A model generated the notes under the pieces. It worked only from the letters and a program-made list of their open reading frames with translations. It searched no databases and was not told the DNA's origin. Both the position numbers and the translations under genes were made by a program. From an uncultured Collinsella sp. (GTDB lineage: Bacteria; Actinomycetota; Coriobacteriia; Coriobacteriales; Coriobacteriaceae), in NCBI GenBank assembly GCA_959018755.1, contig CAUEMA010000001.1:124001-188000 (forward strand): a stretch of DNA of 64,000 nt, read 5' to 3'. Shown in pieces: positions 43,049 to 51,845 of the stretch. Position 1 is the stretch's first letter. Each line of letters opens with the position of its first letter.

Positions 43049-43892
43049 TGGACGGGGCAACCGGCACCGTGATCTGCGTCACGTAGGTCGCCGGGTCGTC
43101 GCTGATGATGTCATCGATAAGGGCAATCTCGCGTGAGGGACCGGCGGGTGTCAGGCCGTGCTCGCGCATATAGCCGAGCAGCTGCTCGTAGCGCGGGCCC
43201 GCTTGCCCATGCGTGCCGCGGAAGCTTATGGTCAGGCAGCGCGCGGCGGGTCGCGTCTCGACGTCGCCCATGTACTCATCGGTGTCATCGAGCAGCAAAA
43301 AGACCTCGTCGTAGCCATCAAAGTCGCCGGCGGCGAGGCGCTCGGCGCTAATCCCAACGCCCAAGTTGCCCAGAAAGACAAAGGTCTCGTGCTGGCCCTT
43401 CTGCAGTTGACGGATCTGCCACTCCAGCGCATAGGCGTCGGTAGGGTTGACGCGTTCGCGCAACACGGCGCAGCGAAGCTCGGGCGCATCGATTGTGCAA
43501 ATGGTATCGAGCTCGATGTTCAAGGCATTGTGCAGCAGGGCAAGCCGGTTATCGATTTTGCGCGACACACGCTCTAGCTCACGTCGCTTGCGCTCGATGA
43601 GCTTTTGCTGCTGAGCCAGCTGCCGCTGCATAAGGTTCACGTCGCGCGTGGTCACAAACTCGCGGATTTGCGCGAGCGGTAAGTCGAGAACACGCAGGTG
43701 GCTGATGGTGTTGAGAGTGGAGAGCTGCCGCGATCCGTAGTAGCGGTACCCACTCGCCGGATCGATGTGCGCCGGGTCCAGCAAGCCCATCTGCTCGTAA
43801 TGACGTAGCGTGCCTACGCTCAGGTTAAACAGGCGTGCCACCTCACCAATGCGGAGCAGGCCCTCGGTATGTTCGGTTGGCATGTCGGTCAC
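43044..43892 (-). CDS. MerR-family regulator with GyrI-like effector domain
   Basis: 282 residues. The N-terminal MerR DNA-binding domain (LLRIGEVARLFNLSVGTLRHYEQMGLLDPAHIDPASGYRYYGSRQLSTL) is followed by a long coiled-coil helix (MQRQLAQQQKLIERKRRELERVSRK) and a ~150-residue GyrI-like ligand-binding domain, as in BmrR-type multidrug sensors. The GTG at 43892 has AAAGGAG at ideal spacing; ATG 43883 is the alternative. It follows the MATE gene by 77 bp in one operon and probably controls it through the promoter at 45360-45390. Confidence 0.87.
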   Translation of the reverse strand: MTDMPTEHTEGLLRIGEVARLFNLSVGTLRHYEQMGLLDPAHIDPASGYRYYGSRQLSTLNTISHLRVLDLPLAQIREFVTTRDVNLMQRQLAQQQKLIERKRRELERVSRKIDNRLALLHNALNIELDTICTIDAPELRCAVLRERVNPTDAYALEWQIRQLQKGQHETFVFLGNLGVGISAERLAAGDFDGYDEVFLLLDDTDEYMGDVETRPAARCLTISFRGTHGQAGPRYEQLLGYMREHGLTPAGPSREIALIDDIISDDPATYVTQITVPVAPSK

Positions 43893-43969
43893 AGGACCGC
43901 TCCTTTCAATGGGCGGGGAAGGGGCGCCGAGGTCGTGCGGCGCGGCCGTCGTATGACACAAACGATCCG

Positions 43970-45316
43970 CTACGCTACCAACTTGTCAAAAGCTCCGCGC
44001 CGGTTAAGCACGGTAAACGCGACAACACAGATGACTGCCGACAAAATCGATCCGCACGGCGAAGCGATGCCCATGGGAAACAGCGTGTCGGAATAGGCGT
44101 TCGACAGCAGCCACGCGCCGGGTACGCGAATGAGCGCCACGGCCAGCACGTTGTGCGCAAAGCCGATGTAGCTCTTGCCGTATGCAGCGAAAAAGCCGCT
44201 AAAGCAAATGTGGATGCCGGCAAAGATTGCGTCGAAAATATAACTGTGCATATAGCCGGTACCGGCCGCGACCACCGCGGGGTCCTTGGCAAAAAAGCCG
44301 ATAAACGCCGGCGCCACCAGCCACATCAGCATCGTGATCAGACAGCCGTACACCACCGAGATCGTCATGGCATCCTTGAGTACCTGACGCGCACGACCGC
44401 CCTTTCCTGCACCGGCGTTTTGCGCCGTGAGCGCGCTGACGGTGGCGCCCATGGAACTCGGAACAATGAACAAAAAGCTGATCATCTTCTCGACCAGGCC
44501 TACGGCGGCGGCGTCGACGAGCCCTCGGTGGTTGGCGATGACGGTGATAAACATAAACGCCACCTGGATGCAGCCGTCCTGTACAGCCACAGGCACGCCG
44601 ATCTTAAGAATGCTGCCGAGCACCTCGGGCTGGGGGCGCAGGTCGCTGCGCTTAACGTGGATGTTCGTGCGGCGGCTCTTGAGCCACACGAGCGCGAGGG
44701 CAACGCTGGCCGTCTGGGCGGTCACTGTGCCGAGCGCCGCGCCCACGGGGCCGAGCCCCATGTGGCCGATAAATAGAAAGTCGAGCGCGATGTTGATGAT
44801 GCATGCCACGCCAATCACGTACATAGGCGAGCGCGAATCGCCCAGCCCGCGAAAGATGGCCGAGAGAATGTTGTATGCGGCGATAAACGGAATGCCGACA
44901 AAGCAGATACGCAGGTAGGCGGCGGTGCCTTCGACCGCCTCGGGCGGCGTGCCAATGAGCGCCACAACCTGCGGGCAAAGTGCAAACAAGATGACGGCCA
45001 GTACTACCGAGACGCCCATAAACAGCGTGATGGTATTGCCGATGGCGGTCTCGGCGCGGTCGAAGCGGCGCGAGCCCACGGCGTGGCCGACGATGACCGT
45101 CGTTCCCATGGCCAGGCCCACGAGCGTCACGGTAATGATATAGAGCGTCTGCGCGCCATTGCCCACAGCGGTGATGCCGGCGGCGCCGCTAAACTGCCCC
45201 ATCATATACAGGTCGGCCATGCCGTAGAGCATCTGCAAAAAGTACGAGAGCATATAGGGCAGGGCAAAGACCGCGATGGTCTTAAGGACATTGCCGCGTG
45301 TGAGGTCGTGTTCCAT
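43970..45316 (-). CDS. MATE-family multidrug/metabolite efflux protein
   Basis: 448 residues, 12 membrane segments in two MatE halves (VLKTIAVFALPYMLSYFLQMLYGMADLYMMGQFSGA; ILKIGVPVAVQDGCIQVAFMFITVIANHRGLVDAAAVGLVEKM). It exports cationic drugs or metabolites with a sodium or proton gradient. ATG 45316 has no strong ribosome site. Co-transcribed with the downstream MerR gene, which suggests induction by exported compounds. Confidence 0.92.
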   Translation of the reverse strand: MEHDLTRGNVLKTIAVFALPYMLSYFLQMLYGMADLYMMGQFSGAAGITAVGNGAQTLYIITVTLVGLAMGTTVIVGHAVGSRRFDRAETAIGNTITLFMGVSVVLAVILFALCPQVVALIGTPPEAVEGTAAYLRICFVGIPFIAAYNILSAIFRGLGDSRSPMYVIGVACIINIALDFLFIGHMGLGPVGAALGTVTAQTASVALALVWLKSRRTNIHVKRSDLRPQPEVLGSILKIGVPVAVQDGCIQVAFMFITVIANHRGLVDAAAVGLVEKMISFLFIVPSSMGATVSALTAQNAGAGKGGRARQVLKDAMTISVVYGCLITMLMWLVAPAFIGFFAKDPAVVAAGTGYMHSYIFDAIFAGIHICFSGFFAAYGKSYIGFAHNVLAVALIRVPGAWLLSNAYSDTLFPMGIASPCGSILSAVICVVAFTVLNRRGAFDKLVA

Positions 45317-45359
45317 GAGCGGGGGCACTTTCTGACTGGGTTTGTTTATGTACCAGTGT

Positions 45360-45390
45360 AGTGAAAACCCTACAACGATTGTAGAGTCAA
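45360..45390 (-). promoter_or_regulatory. MerR-type promoter with 19-bp spacer
   Basis: On the minus strand TTGACT (45385-45390) and TTCACT (45360-45365) are exactly 19 bp apart, with the dyad CTACAATCGTTGTAG filling the spacer next to the -35. The long spacer with an internal dyad is the hallmark of promoters activated by MerR proteins. It lies 44 bp before the MATE start. Confidence 0.75.
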
Positions 45391-45578
45391 GGTTTGTGTT
45401 GGGTGCCGGGCGAAAAAAGTCACGCGCACCATTATTCCGAGTGAATATGGACACACGTCACGAGAACTCGCCGCCGGCGTTAACCTTGCAGAAAACGATT
45501 TCGGAATACTTGACACCATTATTCGGCGCGCAATAATACGTGCGTTTGCGAACAACGTTTGATGGGGGTTGAACCTGC

Positions 45579-47408
45579 GTGCGCAATCTCAAAATACTGT
45601 TTTCTTATCTAGGGGCATACCGTCGCGATGCCATTCTCGGCGTGTTCTTTGTGTCGGTCGAGACGGTGCTCGAGCTGTTTATCCCGGTCATCATGGCCAA
45701 CATCATCGATGTGGGCGTGCCTGCGGGTGATATCAACTACATGCTGCTGCAGGGCGCGTACATGTTGGTGTGCGCTGCGCTTTCGCTGGTACTGGGCTTG
45801 GGTTATGCACACACGTCCGCCCGCGTTGCCTCGGGCCTAGGCGCTAACCTGCGCGAGGCCGAGTACAAAAAGATTCAGACGCTCGCTTTTGGTAACCTGG
45901 ACAACTACGACGCCAGCTCGCTCGTCACTCGCATGACCACGGACATCACCGTTATCCAAAATGCTGTGAGCAACGGCTTTCGCCCTATGGTGCGCGGCCC
46001 GGTGACGCTTATCGTCGGCCTTATCTACGCGCTGATGCTGTCGCGCCCGCTCGCCACCGTCTTTGCGATCATCTTGCCCGTGCTGGCAATCGTGCTGGGT
46101 GTCATCACCTATCGCGTCAGTCCGCTCTACCGCCAACTCCAGACCTCGATGGACCACCTTAACGGCGTGGTGCAAGAGGACCTTACCGCCGTGCGCGCCG
46201 TGAAGGCTTACGTGCGCGCCGAGCACGAGTGCGACAAGTTTGACACCGTCAATACCGAGCTCGCCGGCACGGCGACCAAGACCTTCGGCACCGCCGTGCT
46301 CAACCTGCCGGTGTTTCAGCTGTCGATGTACGTGGCTGCGCTCTCCATCTTGTGGATTGGCGGCCGCATGATTCTCGCCGGCAAGCTGGGCGTGGGCTCT
46401 CTCACGGGCTTTATGAGCTACGTGCTGCTGATCATGAACTCGCTCATGATGATTTCCAACGTGTTTTTGCTGCTCACGCGCGCTCTCACGAGTGTGGGCC
46501 GTATCGCAGGGGTGCTCGATGAGGAGCCCTTTATCGCCAACCCTGCGGGAGACCTCGCGACTGCGGCGCCAGCGGACGGCAGTGTCGAGTTTCGCGACGT
46601 TTCCTTTAAATACCGCGCGGATGCAGCCGAGGATGTGCTTGAGCATATCGACCTTCGCGTCGAGAGCGGCTCGACGGTGGGCATCCTCGGCGGCACGGGC
46701 TCGGGTAAGAGCTCGATTGTGCAGCTGATTGCGCGTCTGTACGACGCCACCGAGGGCGTCGTACTTGTGGGCGGACACGACGTGCGCGACTACGACCCGG
46801 TCGCCTTGCGCGACGCCGTGGGCATTGTGCTGCAAAAGAACGTGTTGTTCACGGGCACCGTGCGCGAGAACCTGCAGTGGGGCAATCCGCAGGCGTCGGA
46901 CGATGAGCTCCTCGCGGCTTGCCGCGCAGCGTGCGTGGACGAGTTCCTTGATCGCATCGGCGGGCTGGACGGCGAGTTGGGCCAAGGCGGCGCCGGTGTC
47001 TCGGGTGGTCAGAAGCAACGTCTGTGCATCGCGCGCACGCTGCTCAAGCATCCGCGCGTGCTCATTTTTGATGACTCCACCAGCGCGGTCGATATGGCGA
47101 CCGACGCTAAGATTCGCGAGCACATCGCTCGGATCCCCGATACGACCGTGCTCATCATCGCCCAGCGCATCGCGAGCGTTATGGATGCCGATCGCATTGT
47201 GGTGCTGGACGACGGTCGTGTCCACGGCGTGGGCACGCACGAGGAACTGCTAGCGGGCGACAACATCTACCAGGAGATTTACGCCTCGCAGATGGAGTTT
47301 GCGGGGAACGTAGACGCCGGCGACGGCAGCGACGATGGCTGCGCGAATAATCCGTTTTCCTCCGTCCCCAGCAGATTACCCTTGGAAGGGGGCGAGCGCC
47401 ATGCCTAA
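45579..47408 (+). CDS. ABC exporter half-transporter, subunit 1 (degenerate nucleotide site)
   Basis: 609 residues: six membrane helices (residues 1 to ~310), then a nucleotide-binding domain with Walker A GGTGSGKSS (Lys377), signature VSGGQKQR and Walker B VLIFDDSTSAVD. The position of the catalytic Glu after Walker B holds Asp, as in the non-consensus partner of heterodimeric exporters such as BmrC/TM287. GTG start at 45579. The downstream gene overlaps its end by 8 bp, so the two are translationally coupled. Confidence 0.92.
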   Translation: MRNLKILFSYLGAYRRDAILGVFFVSVETVLELFIPVIMANIIDVGVPAGDINYMLLQGAYMLVCAALSLVLGLGYAHTSARVASGLGANLREAEYKKIQTLAFGNLDNYDASSLVTRMTTDITVIQNAVSNGFRPMVRGPVTLIVGLIYALMLSRPLATVFAIILPVLAIVLGVITYRVSPLYRQLQTSMDHLNGVVQEDLTAVRAVKAYVRAEHECDKFDTVNTELAGTATKTFGTAVLNLPVFQLSMYVAALSILWIGGRMILAGKLGVGSLTGFMSYVLLIMNSLMMISNVFLLLTRALTSVGRIAGVLDEEPFIANPAGDLATAAPADGSVEFRDVSFKYRADAAEDVLEHIDLRVESGSTVGILGGTGSGKSSIVQLIARLYDATEGVVLVGGHDVRDYDPVALRDAVGIVLQKNVLFTGTVRENLQWGNPQASDDELLAACRAACVDEFLDRIGGLDGELGQGGAGVSGGQKQRLCIARTLLKHPRVLIFDDSTSAVDMATDAKIREHIARIPDTTVLIIAQRIASVMDADRIVVLDDGRVHGVGTHEELLAGDNIYQEIYASQMEFAGNVDAGDGSDDGCANNPFSSVPSRLPLEGGERHA

Positions 47409-49299
47409 GACCGCAGCCCAAGCGCGCCCGGCCGACCTCAAGCGCACTGTGCGCCGTTTGCTCTCTTACATGGGCCATGCCAAGTTCTCGCTGCTGGCGG
47501 TGGGTATGCTTGCCTCCGTCGCGGCCATCGCGAGCCTCGCCGGCACCTACATGGTGCGCCCCATCGTCAACGGCCTGGCCACGGGCGGTGAGGAGCTGCT
47601 CGCCAAGCAGGTCATCGTAACGGCGATCATCTACGCCGCGGGCGTGCTCTCGGCCCTAGGCTACTCGCAGATCATGGTGCGCGCGGCCCAACGCGTGGTG
47701 TCCGACATCCGTCGCGACCTGTTCGCGCACATTCAGACGCTGCCGCTCAGCTATTTCGACAGTACGCGCTTGGGCGACATCATGAGCTTTTTCACCAACG
47801 ACGTCGACACCGTCTCCGAGGCGCTCAACAACAGCTTTGCCAACGTGATTCAGGCGACCATTCAGGTGATCGGCACCACGGCCATGCTCATCATCCTCAA
47901 CTGGCAGCTCACGATTATCACGCTCGTGTGCGACGCGGCCATCGTGCTGTACGCGCGCTACTCGGGTATCCGCTCCAAGCGCTTTTTTGCCGCCCAGCAG
48001 GCATCGCTCGGCGACTTGGATGGATATGTCGAGGAGATGGTCTCGGGCCAAAAGGTCATCAAGGTCTTCAACCACGAGCAGGCCAACGTGGCAGGTTTTG
48101 ACGCGCGCAACCAGGAGCTGCGCCGCACCGGTGGCGCCGCGCAGGCCTACGCCAACTCGATGGTGCCCATGACCGTGGTGATCGGCTACGTCAACTACGC
48201 CATCGTCGCCGTGGCGGGCGGCATGCTCTGCATCAAGGGACTTGCCGACGTGGGTGCACTCGCGAGCTACCTGGTCTTTGTGCGCCAGGCGGCCATGCCC
48301 ATCAACCAGTTTACGCAGCTGGGCAACTTCTTACTCAACGCGCTGGCCGGTGCCGAGCGCCTGTTTGCCGCCATGGACCTTAAGCCCGAGGTGGACGAGG
48401 GCTGCGTGGAGCTGGTGCAGACGGGCGACGCCGCGTGGGCGTGGAAGATTCCCGAGGGCCAGGGTGTGGGCACGTATGGACATCTGCACGATGTGGCCGC
48501 CGTTGGTGAATCGGGTCGTGCGGTGGCAGCCGACGGTACCGAGCTTGTTACCGGTCTGGTCCCGCTCGCCGGCGACGTGCGCTTCCATGCCGTGGACTTT
48601 TCTTACGTGCCGGGCACCCGCGTGCTCACGGATCTCAACCTGTTCGCCAAGCCGGGGCAAAAGATCGCCTTTGTTGGCTCGACGGGCGCCGGAAAGACGA
48701 CCATCACTAACCTCATCAACCGCTTCTATGAGGTCGATGACGGCGAGATTACGTACGACGGCATCGACGTCAAGCATATCGCCAAGGCCAGCTTGCGCGG
48801 GTCGCTCGGCATTGTGCTGCAGGATACGCACCTGTTTAGCGGCACCATTGCGCAGAACATCCGCTTTGGCAAGCTCGACGCGACCGACGAGGAGGTGCGT
48901 GCCGCCGCCGAGGCCGCCTGCGCCGACTCGTTTATCCGTCGCCTGCCGCAAGGCTACGACACACCGGTCACGGCCGATGGCGCCAACTTGTCTCAGGGCC
49001 AGCGCCAGCTGCTCGCCATCGCGCGCGTGGCCGTGGCCGACCCGCCGGTGCTTATCCTGGACGAGGCAACAAGCTCCATCGACACGCGCACCGAAAAGCT
49101 CATCGAGCGCGGCATGGACCGCATCATGCGCGGCCGCACCACATTTATGATTGCGCACCGCCTGTCCACCGTCCGCGACGCCGACGCCATCATGGTCCTC
49201 GAACATGGCCGCATCATCGAGCGCGGCACCCACGAGGAATTGCTCGCCCAGCGCGGCGAGTACTGGCAGCTAGCGCATGGCTTAAAAGAGCTGGATTAA
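47401..49299 (+). CDS. ABC exporter half-transporter, subunit 2 (consensus nucleotide site)
   Basis: 632 residues: six membrane helices and an NBD with Walker A GSTGAGKTT, signature LSQGQRQ and a complete Walker B VLILDEATSSID. About 45 extra residues between the membrane and ATP domains (GCVELVQTGDAAWAWKIPEG...AAVGESGRAVAADG) are typical of the BmrD-like partner. ATG 47401 behind GGAAGGGGGCG overlaps the stop of subunit 1. Together they form a heterodimeric multidrug-type exporter; substrate unknown. Confidence 0.93.
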   Translation: MPKTAAQARPADLKRTVRRLLSYMGHAKFSLLAVGMLASVAAIASLAGTYMVRPIVNGLATGGEELLAKQVIVTAIIYAAGVLSALGYSQIMVRAAQRVVSDIRRDLFAHIQTLPLSYFDSTRLGDIMSFFTNDVDTVSEALNNSFANVIQATIQVIGTTAMLIILNWQLTIITLVCDAAIVLYARYSGIRSKRFFAAQQASLGDLDGYVEEMVSGQKVIKVFNHEQANVAGFDARNQELRRTGGAAQAYANSMVPMTVVIGYVNYAIVAVAGGMLCIKGLADVGALASYLVFVRQAAMPINQFTQLGNFLLNALAGAERLFAAMDLKPEVDEGCVELVQTGDAAWAWKIPEGQGVGTYGHLHDVAAVGESGRAVAADGTELVTGLVPLAGDVRFHAVDFSYVPGTRVLTDLNLFAKPGQKIAFVGSTGAGKTTITNLINRFYEVDDGEITYDGIDVKHIAKASLRGSLGIVLQDTHLFSGTIAQNIRFGKLDATDEEVRAAAEAACADSFIRRLPQGYDTPVTADGANLSQGQRQLLAIARVAVADPPVLILDEATSSIDTRTEKLIERGMDRIMRGRTTFMIAHRLSTVRDADAIMVLEHGRIIERGTHEELLAQRGEYWQLAHGLKELD

Positions 49300-49348
49300 C
49301 CCGTCGGAGTGCGGCTTGCTCTGGCCCTCCGACCTCTCACCTCGCCCT

Positions 49349-49413
49349 AAACCGTCCCAATTATCGATGTTTTTCTCGATATTGAAGAAAAGCATCGATT
49401 TTTGGGACGGTTT
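49349..49413. repeat. 65-bp hairpin repeat, AAACCGTCCCAA family, left copy
   Basis: AAACCGTCCCAA pairs with TTGGGACGGTTT and an inner ATCGATG pairs with CATCGAT. A nearly identical copy in the same orientation lies at 50589-50653, 1240 bp away, and the gene at 49513-50550 lies between them. It can also terminate the ABC operon, as TT-rich sequence follows. Confidence 0.85.
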
Positions 49414-49512
49414 TTCTGTCGCTCGTACGGGTGGAATGCTTTCTTGTACGTGGAAGTGTGCGAATCCGTGAGCAGGGGAATAAGGTTGGTTATCCGACCC
49501 ATTGGAGAGCTC

Positions 49513-50550
49513 ATGGACTTGCCGATCGTCCTGTCCCATAAGACTGCCTGGCTGTACCACAACGCGGCGCGCCCGTTAGAGCCGCTCTCACGGGCAAGCA
49601 GCCTATACGACGAAGGCTCATTTGCTGGCGAGGTGGAGCCGACTGCGAGCCTCCCCAAATTGGGGCTCGATGCCAAGGGATTGAGGATATCTGCAGCGGT
49701 CGAGATTGTCGCCGACTATCTGGTCTCACTTGGTATTCCTCAAGAGGAACTCGGCCGTATTGATACGCTGGTTAGCTTCGATTTTGAACGCTCTCGGCCG
49801 GCGGGTCTCCGACGCCATGTGTTTGGGGCGCCCATACCTTCGGATCATCTTATCGAGGTGGCAGAGGGTCTTCTGGTGGTTGATGAGGCCATATGCCTTG
49901 TCCAGGCGGGCTCGTGGATGAGCGAGCTCGAGCAGCTTGAGTACGGATTTGAAGTGTGTGCTCGGTATCACCTTAACCATCTGTCGAGCGATGATTATGT
50001 CGAGGCCTCGCAGCGATATGCCGTCGCCGACCTGCGTGCTTTTTGCGAGCAGAATCCTTCGCGTCGAGGCGTGAAACGCGCGGCCTCGTTGCTCAAGCGT
50101 GTAAAGGACGCTGCTCGTTCGCCTATGGAGACGGCCACCGCAATCATGGTCGTCGCGAAGCGTTCTCAGGGCGGGCTAGGGTACACCAGGGTCGAGTTCA
50201 ACCATCGGGTCGATGTTCCCAACGAGTTCAAATATCTCGCTAAGGCCGGGTATTTCGAGATCGACGTATATGCGCCTGCAAGCGGTACGGGGATTGAATA
50301 CAACGGTTCGGACCATCTTGATAAACAGCGCAGCGCGTCGGATGCGGAGCGTATGACCGTGCTGAGCGCGCTGGGCTTTAGGATGATCGTTCTCACCGGG
50401 ACTCAGTTTGCCCATCAGCTGCAATTGCACCGGGCGATGAATGCCATCGCGCTCGCTATGGGTCTCAAGTGCGACCGAAGCGAGGTGTTCCAGAAACGGC
50501 AGAATGACCTGCGGGAATTCGTGATTCGCAACTGGAATGGTGGCCTCTAG
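49513..50550 (+). CDS. Uncharacterised protein with PD-(D/E)XK nuclease-like C-terminus
   Basis: 345 residues, no recognised family name. The C-terminal ~100 residues have a restriction-endonuclease-like pattern (FEIDVYAP, Glu249/Asp251; GIEYNGSDHLDKQR, Glu262; DAERMTVLSALGFRMIVLTGTQF) as in Vsr- or DUF559-type nucleases. The N-terminal two thirds are helical without known motifs (LGRIDTLVSFDFERSRPAGLRRHVFGAPIP). ATG 49513 has GGAGAG upstream. It is bracketed by two copies of the same hairpin repeat and interrupts otherwise housekeeping-type genes, so it looks like an inserted cassette. Confidence 0.7.
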   Translation: MDLPIVLSHKTAWLYHNAARPLEPLSRASSLYDEGSFAGEVEPTASLPKLGLDAKGLRISAAVEIVADYLVSLGIPQEELGRIDTLVSFDFERSRPAGLRRHVFGAPIPSDHLIEVAEGLLVVDEAICLVQAGSWMSELEQLEYGFEVCARYHLNHLSSDDYVEASQRYAVADLRAFCEQNPSRRGVKRAASLLKRVKDAARSPMETATAIMVVAKRSQGGLGYTRVEFNHRVDVPNEFKYLAKAGYFEIDVYAPASGTGIEYNGSDHLDKQRSASDAERMTVLSALGFRMIVLTGTQFAHQLQLHRAMNAIALAMGLKCDRSEVFQKRQNDLREFVIRNWNGGL

Positions 50551-50588
50551 GGGCGTTCTGACCCTTCTGCGGGGCATTGTGAGCAGGC

Positions 50589-50653
50589 AAACCGTCTCAA
50601 TAATCGACGCTTTTCTCGATATTGAAGAAAATCATCGATTTTTGGGACGGTTT
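50589..50653. repeat. 65-bp hairpin repeat, AAACCGTCCCAA family, right copy
   Basis: Same sequence as 49349-49413 with a few differences (AAACCGTCTCAATAATCGA on the left arm). The central CTCGATATTGAAGAAAA and the right arm are conserved. It starts 39 bp after the nuclease-like gene. Confidence 0.85.
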
Positions 50654-50785
50654 GGATGTTGAGGATGGGCTTGGGAAGTCCGTTTTGCTCGAAGCGACCT
50701 GTCCTGTCGTACGCATGTCGACCCATTCTTCCCGTGGGGTATTATGTTTCCCGAAGAATAAATCGCTGCACGAGGGGAGGACTGC

Positions 50786-51841
50786 GTGGACGGGCGCGTG
50801 CAACATGACGGCTTTGGCCGCGATATCAACTACCTGCGCATTGCCGTTACCGACAAGTGCAATTTCCGCTGTATTTACTGCATGCCGGCCGTTGGCGTGG
50901 CACCCCGCGCGCACGACGAGCTGCTCAGTGCCGAGGAAATAGCCCGCTTTGTGCGCTTGGTGGCGGGAGAGGGCATTCGCCGCGTGCGCCTGACGGGTGG
51001 CGAGCCGCTGGTCAGCCGCCGTATTATTCCGCTTATTCGTGACATCCGCGCGATCCCGCAGATCGAGGACATCTCGCTCACCACCAATGGCGCCCTGCTG
51101 CCCAAGCTGGCGCCGCAGCTCAAAGATGCCGGGCTTAACCGCGTCAACATCTCGCTCGACACGCTCGACCCTACGCTGTTTGGAAAGATCACGCGTCTGG
51201 GTCGACTCGAGCAGACCATGGCTGGCATCGACGCGGCGCTGGCTTGGGGCTTTGAGCCTGTTAAGGTCAACTGCGTTGTAGTGCGCCGGCTCAACCAGGA
51301 TGTGGCGGCCCTCGCGCGGCTTACGCTCGACCGCCCCATCCACCTGCGCTTTATCGAATACATGCCCATTGGCGACGAGCACACGAGCTCGCATTGCGCT
51401 GTGGACCCGCATGCGCCCGCGCTCAATCCCGAGCTGTGGGATGCGAGCGATACCGTGCCGAGCGACGAGCTGCGGGCGCGCATCAATGCCGGGGCCGCCG
51501 CGGCGGGTCTGGGCGAGCTCGAGCCGCTCGACATCAACGACGCTCCTGCCGGCGCGGGCCCTGCGCGCTATTGGCACTTTCCGGGCGTGGCGGGAACGGT
51601 CGGCTTTATTAGTGCCATGTCCAATCATTTTTGCGCGAACTGCAACCGTCTGCGCCTGACGGCCGATGGCAACGTCCGTCCGTGCCTGTTCAGCGATGCC
51701 GAGTATTCGGTGCGTGAGGCGCTGCGCCGTGGTGATGATATGCAGGTGCTTTCGATTTGGCGCGATGCCGTGGCCCACAAACCGCAGGAACACGCGATAA
51801 TTGAGGGCACGCAACGATTCATGTCTCAAATCGGAGGATGA
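50786..51841 (+). CDS. moaA: GTP 3',8-cyclase, molybdenum cofactor biosynthesis
   Basis: 351 residues. The radical-SAM Cys motif is CNFRCIYC and the second [4Fe-4S] site is formed by CANCNRLRLTADGNVRPC. The C-terminus ends in Gly-Gly (SQIGG), which in MoaA is needed for GTP cyclisation. It makes the 3',8-cyclic intermediate that MoaC turns into cyclic pyranopterin phosphate. GTG 50786 has GAGGGGAGG upstream. The moaC fusion gene starts 4 bp after its stop. Confidence 0.95.
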   Translation: MDGRVQHDGFGRDINYLRIAVTDKCNFRCIYCMPAVGVAPRAHDELLSAEEIARFVRLVAGEGIRRVRLTGGEPLVSRRIIPLIRDIRAIPQIEDISLTTNGALLPKLAPQLKDAGLNRVNISLDTLDPTLFGKITRLGRLEQTMAGIDAALAWGFEPVKVNCVVVRRLNQDVAALARLTLDRPIHLRFIEYMPIGDEHTSSHCAVDPHAPALNPELWDASDTVPSDELRARINAGAAAAGLGELEPLDINDAPAGAGPARYWHFPGVAGTVGFISAMSNHFCANCNRLRLTADGNVRPCLFSDAEYSVREALRRGDDMQVLSIWRDAVAHKPQEHAIIEGTQRFMSQIGG

Positions 51842-51845
51842 TCAT

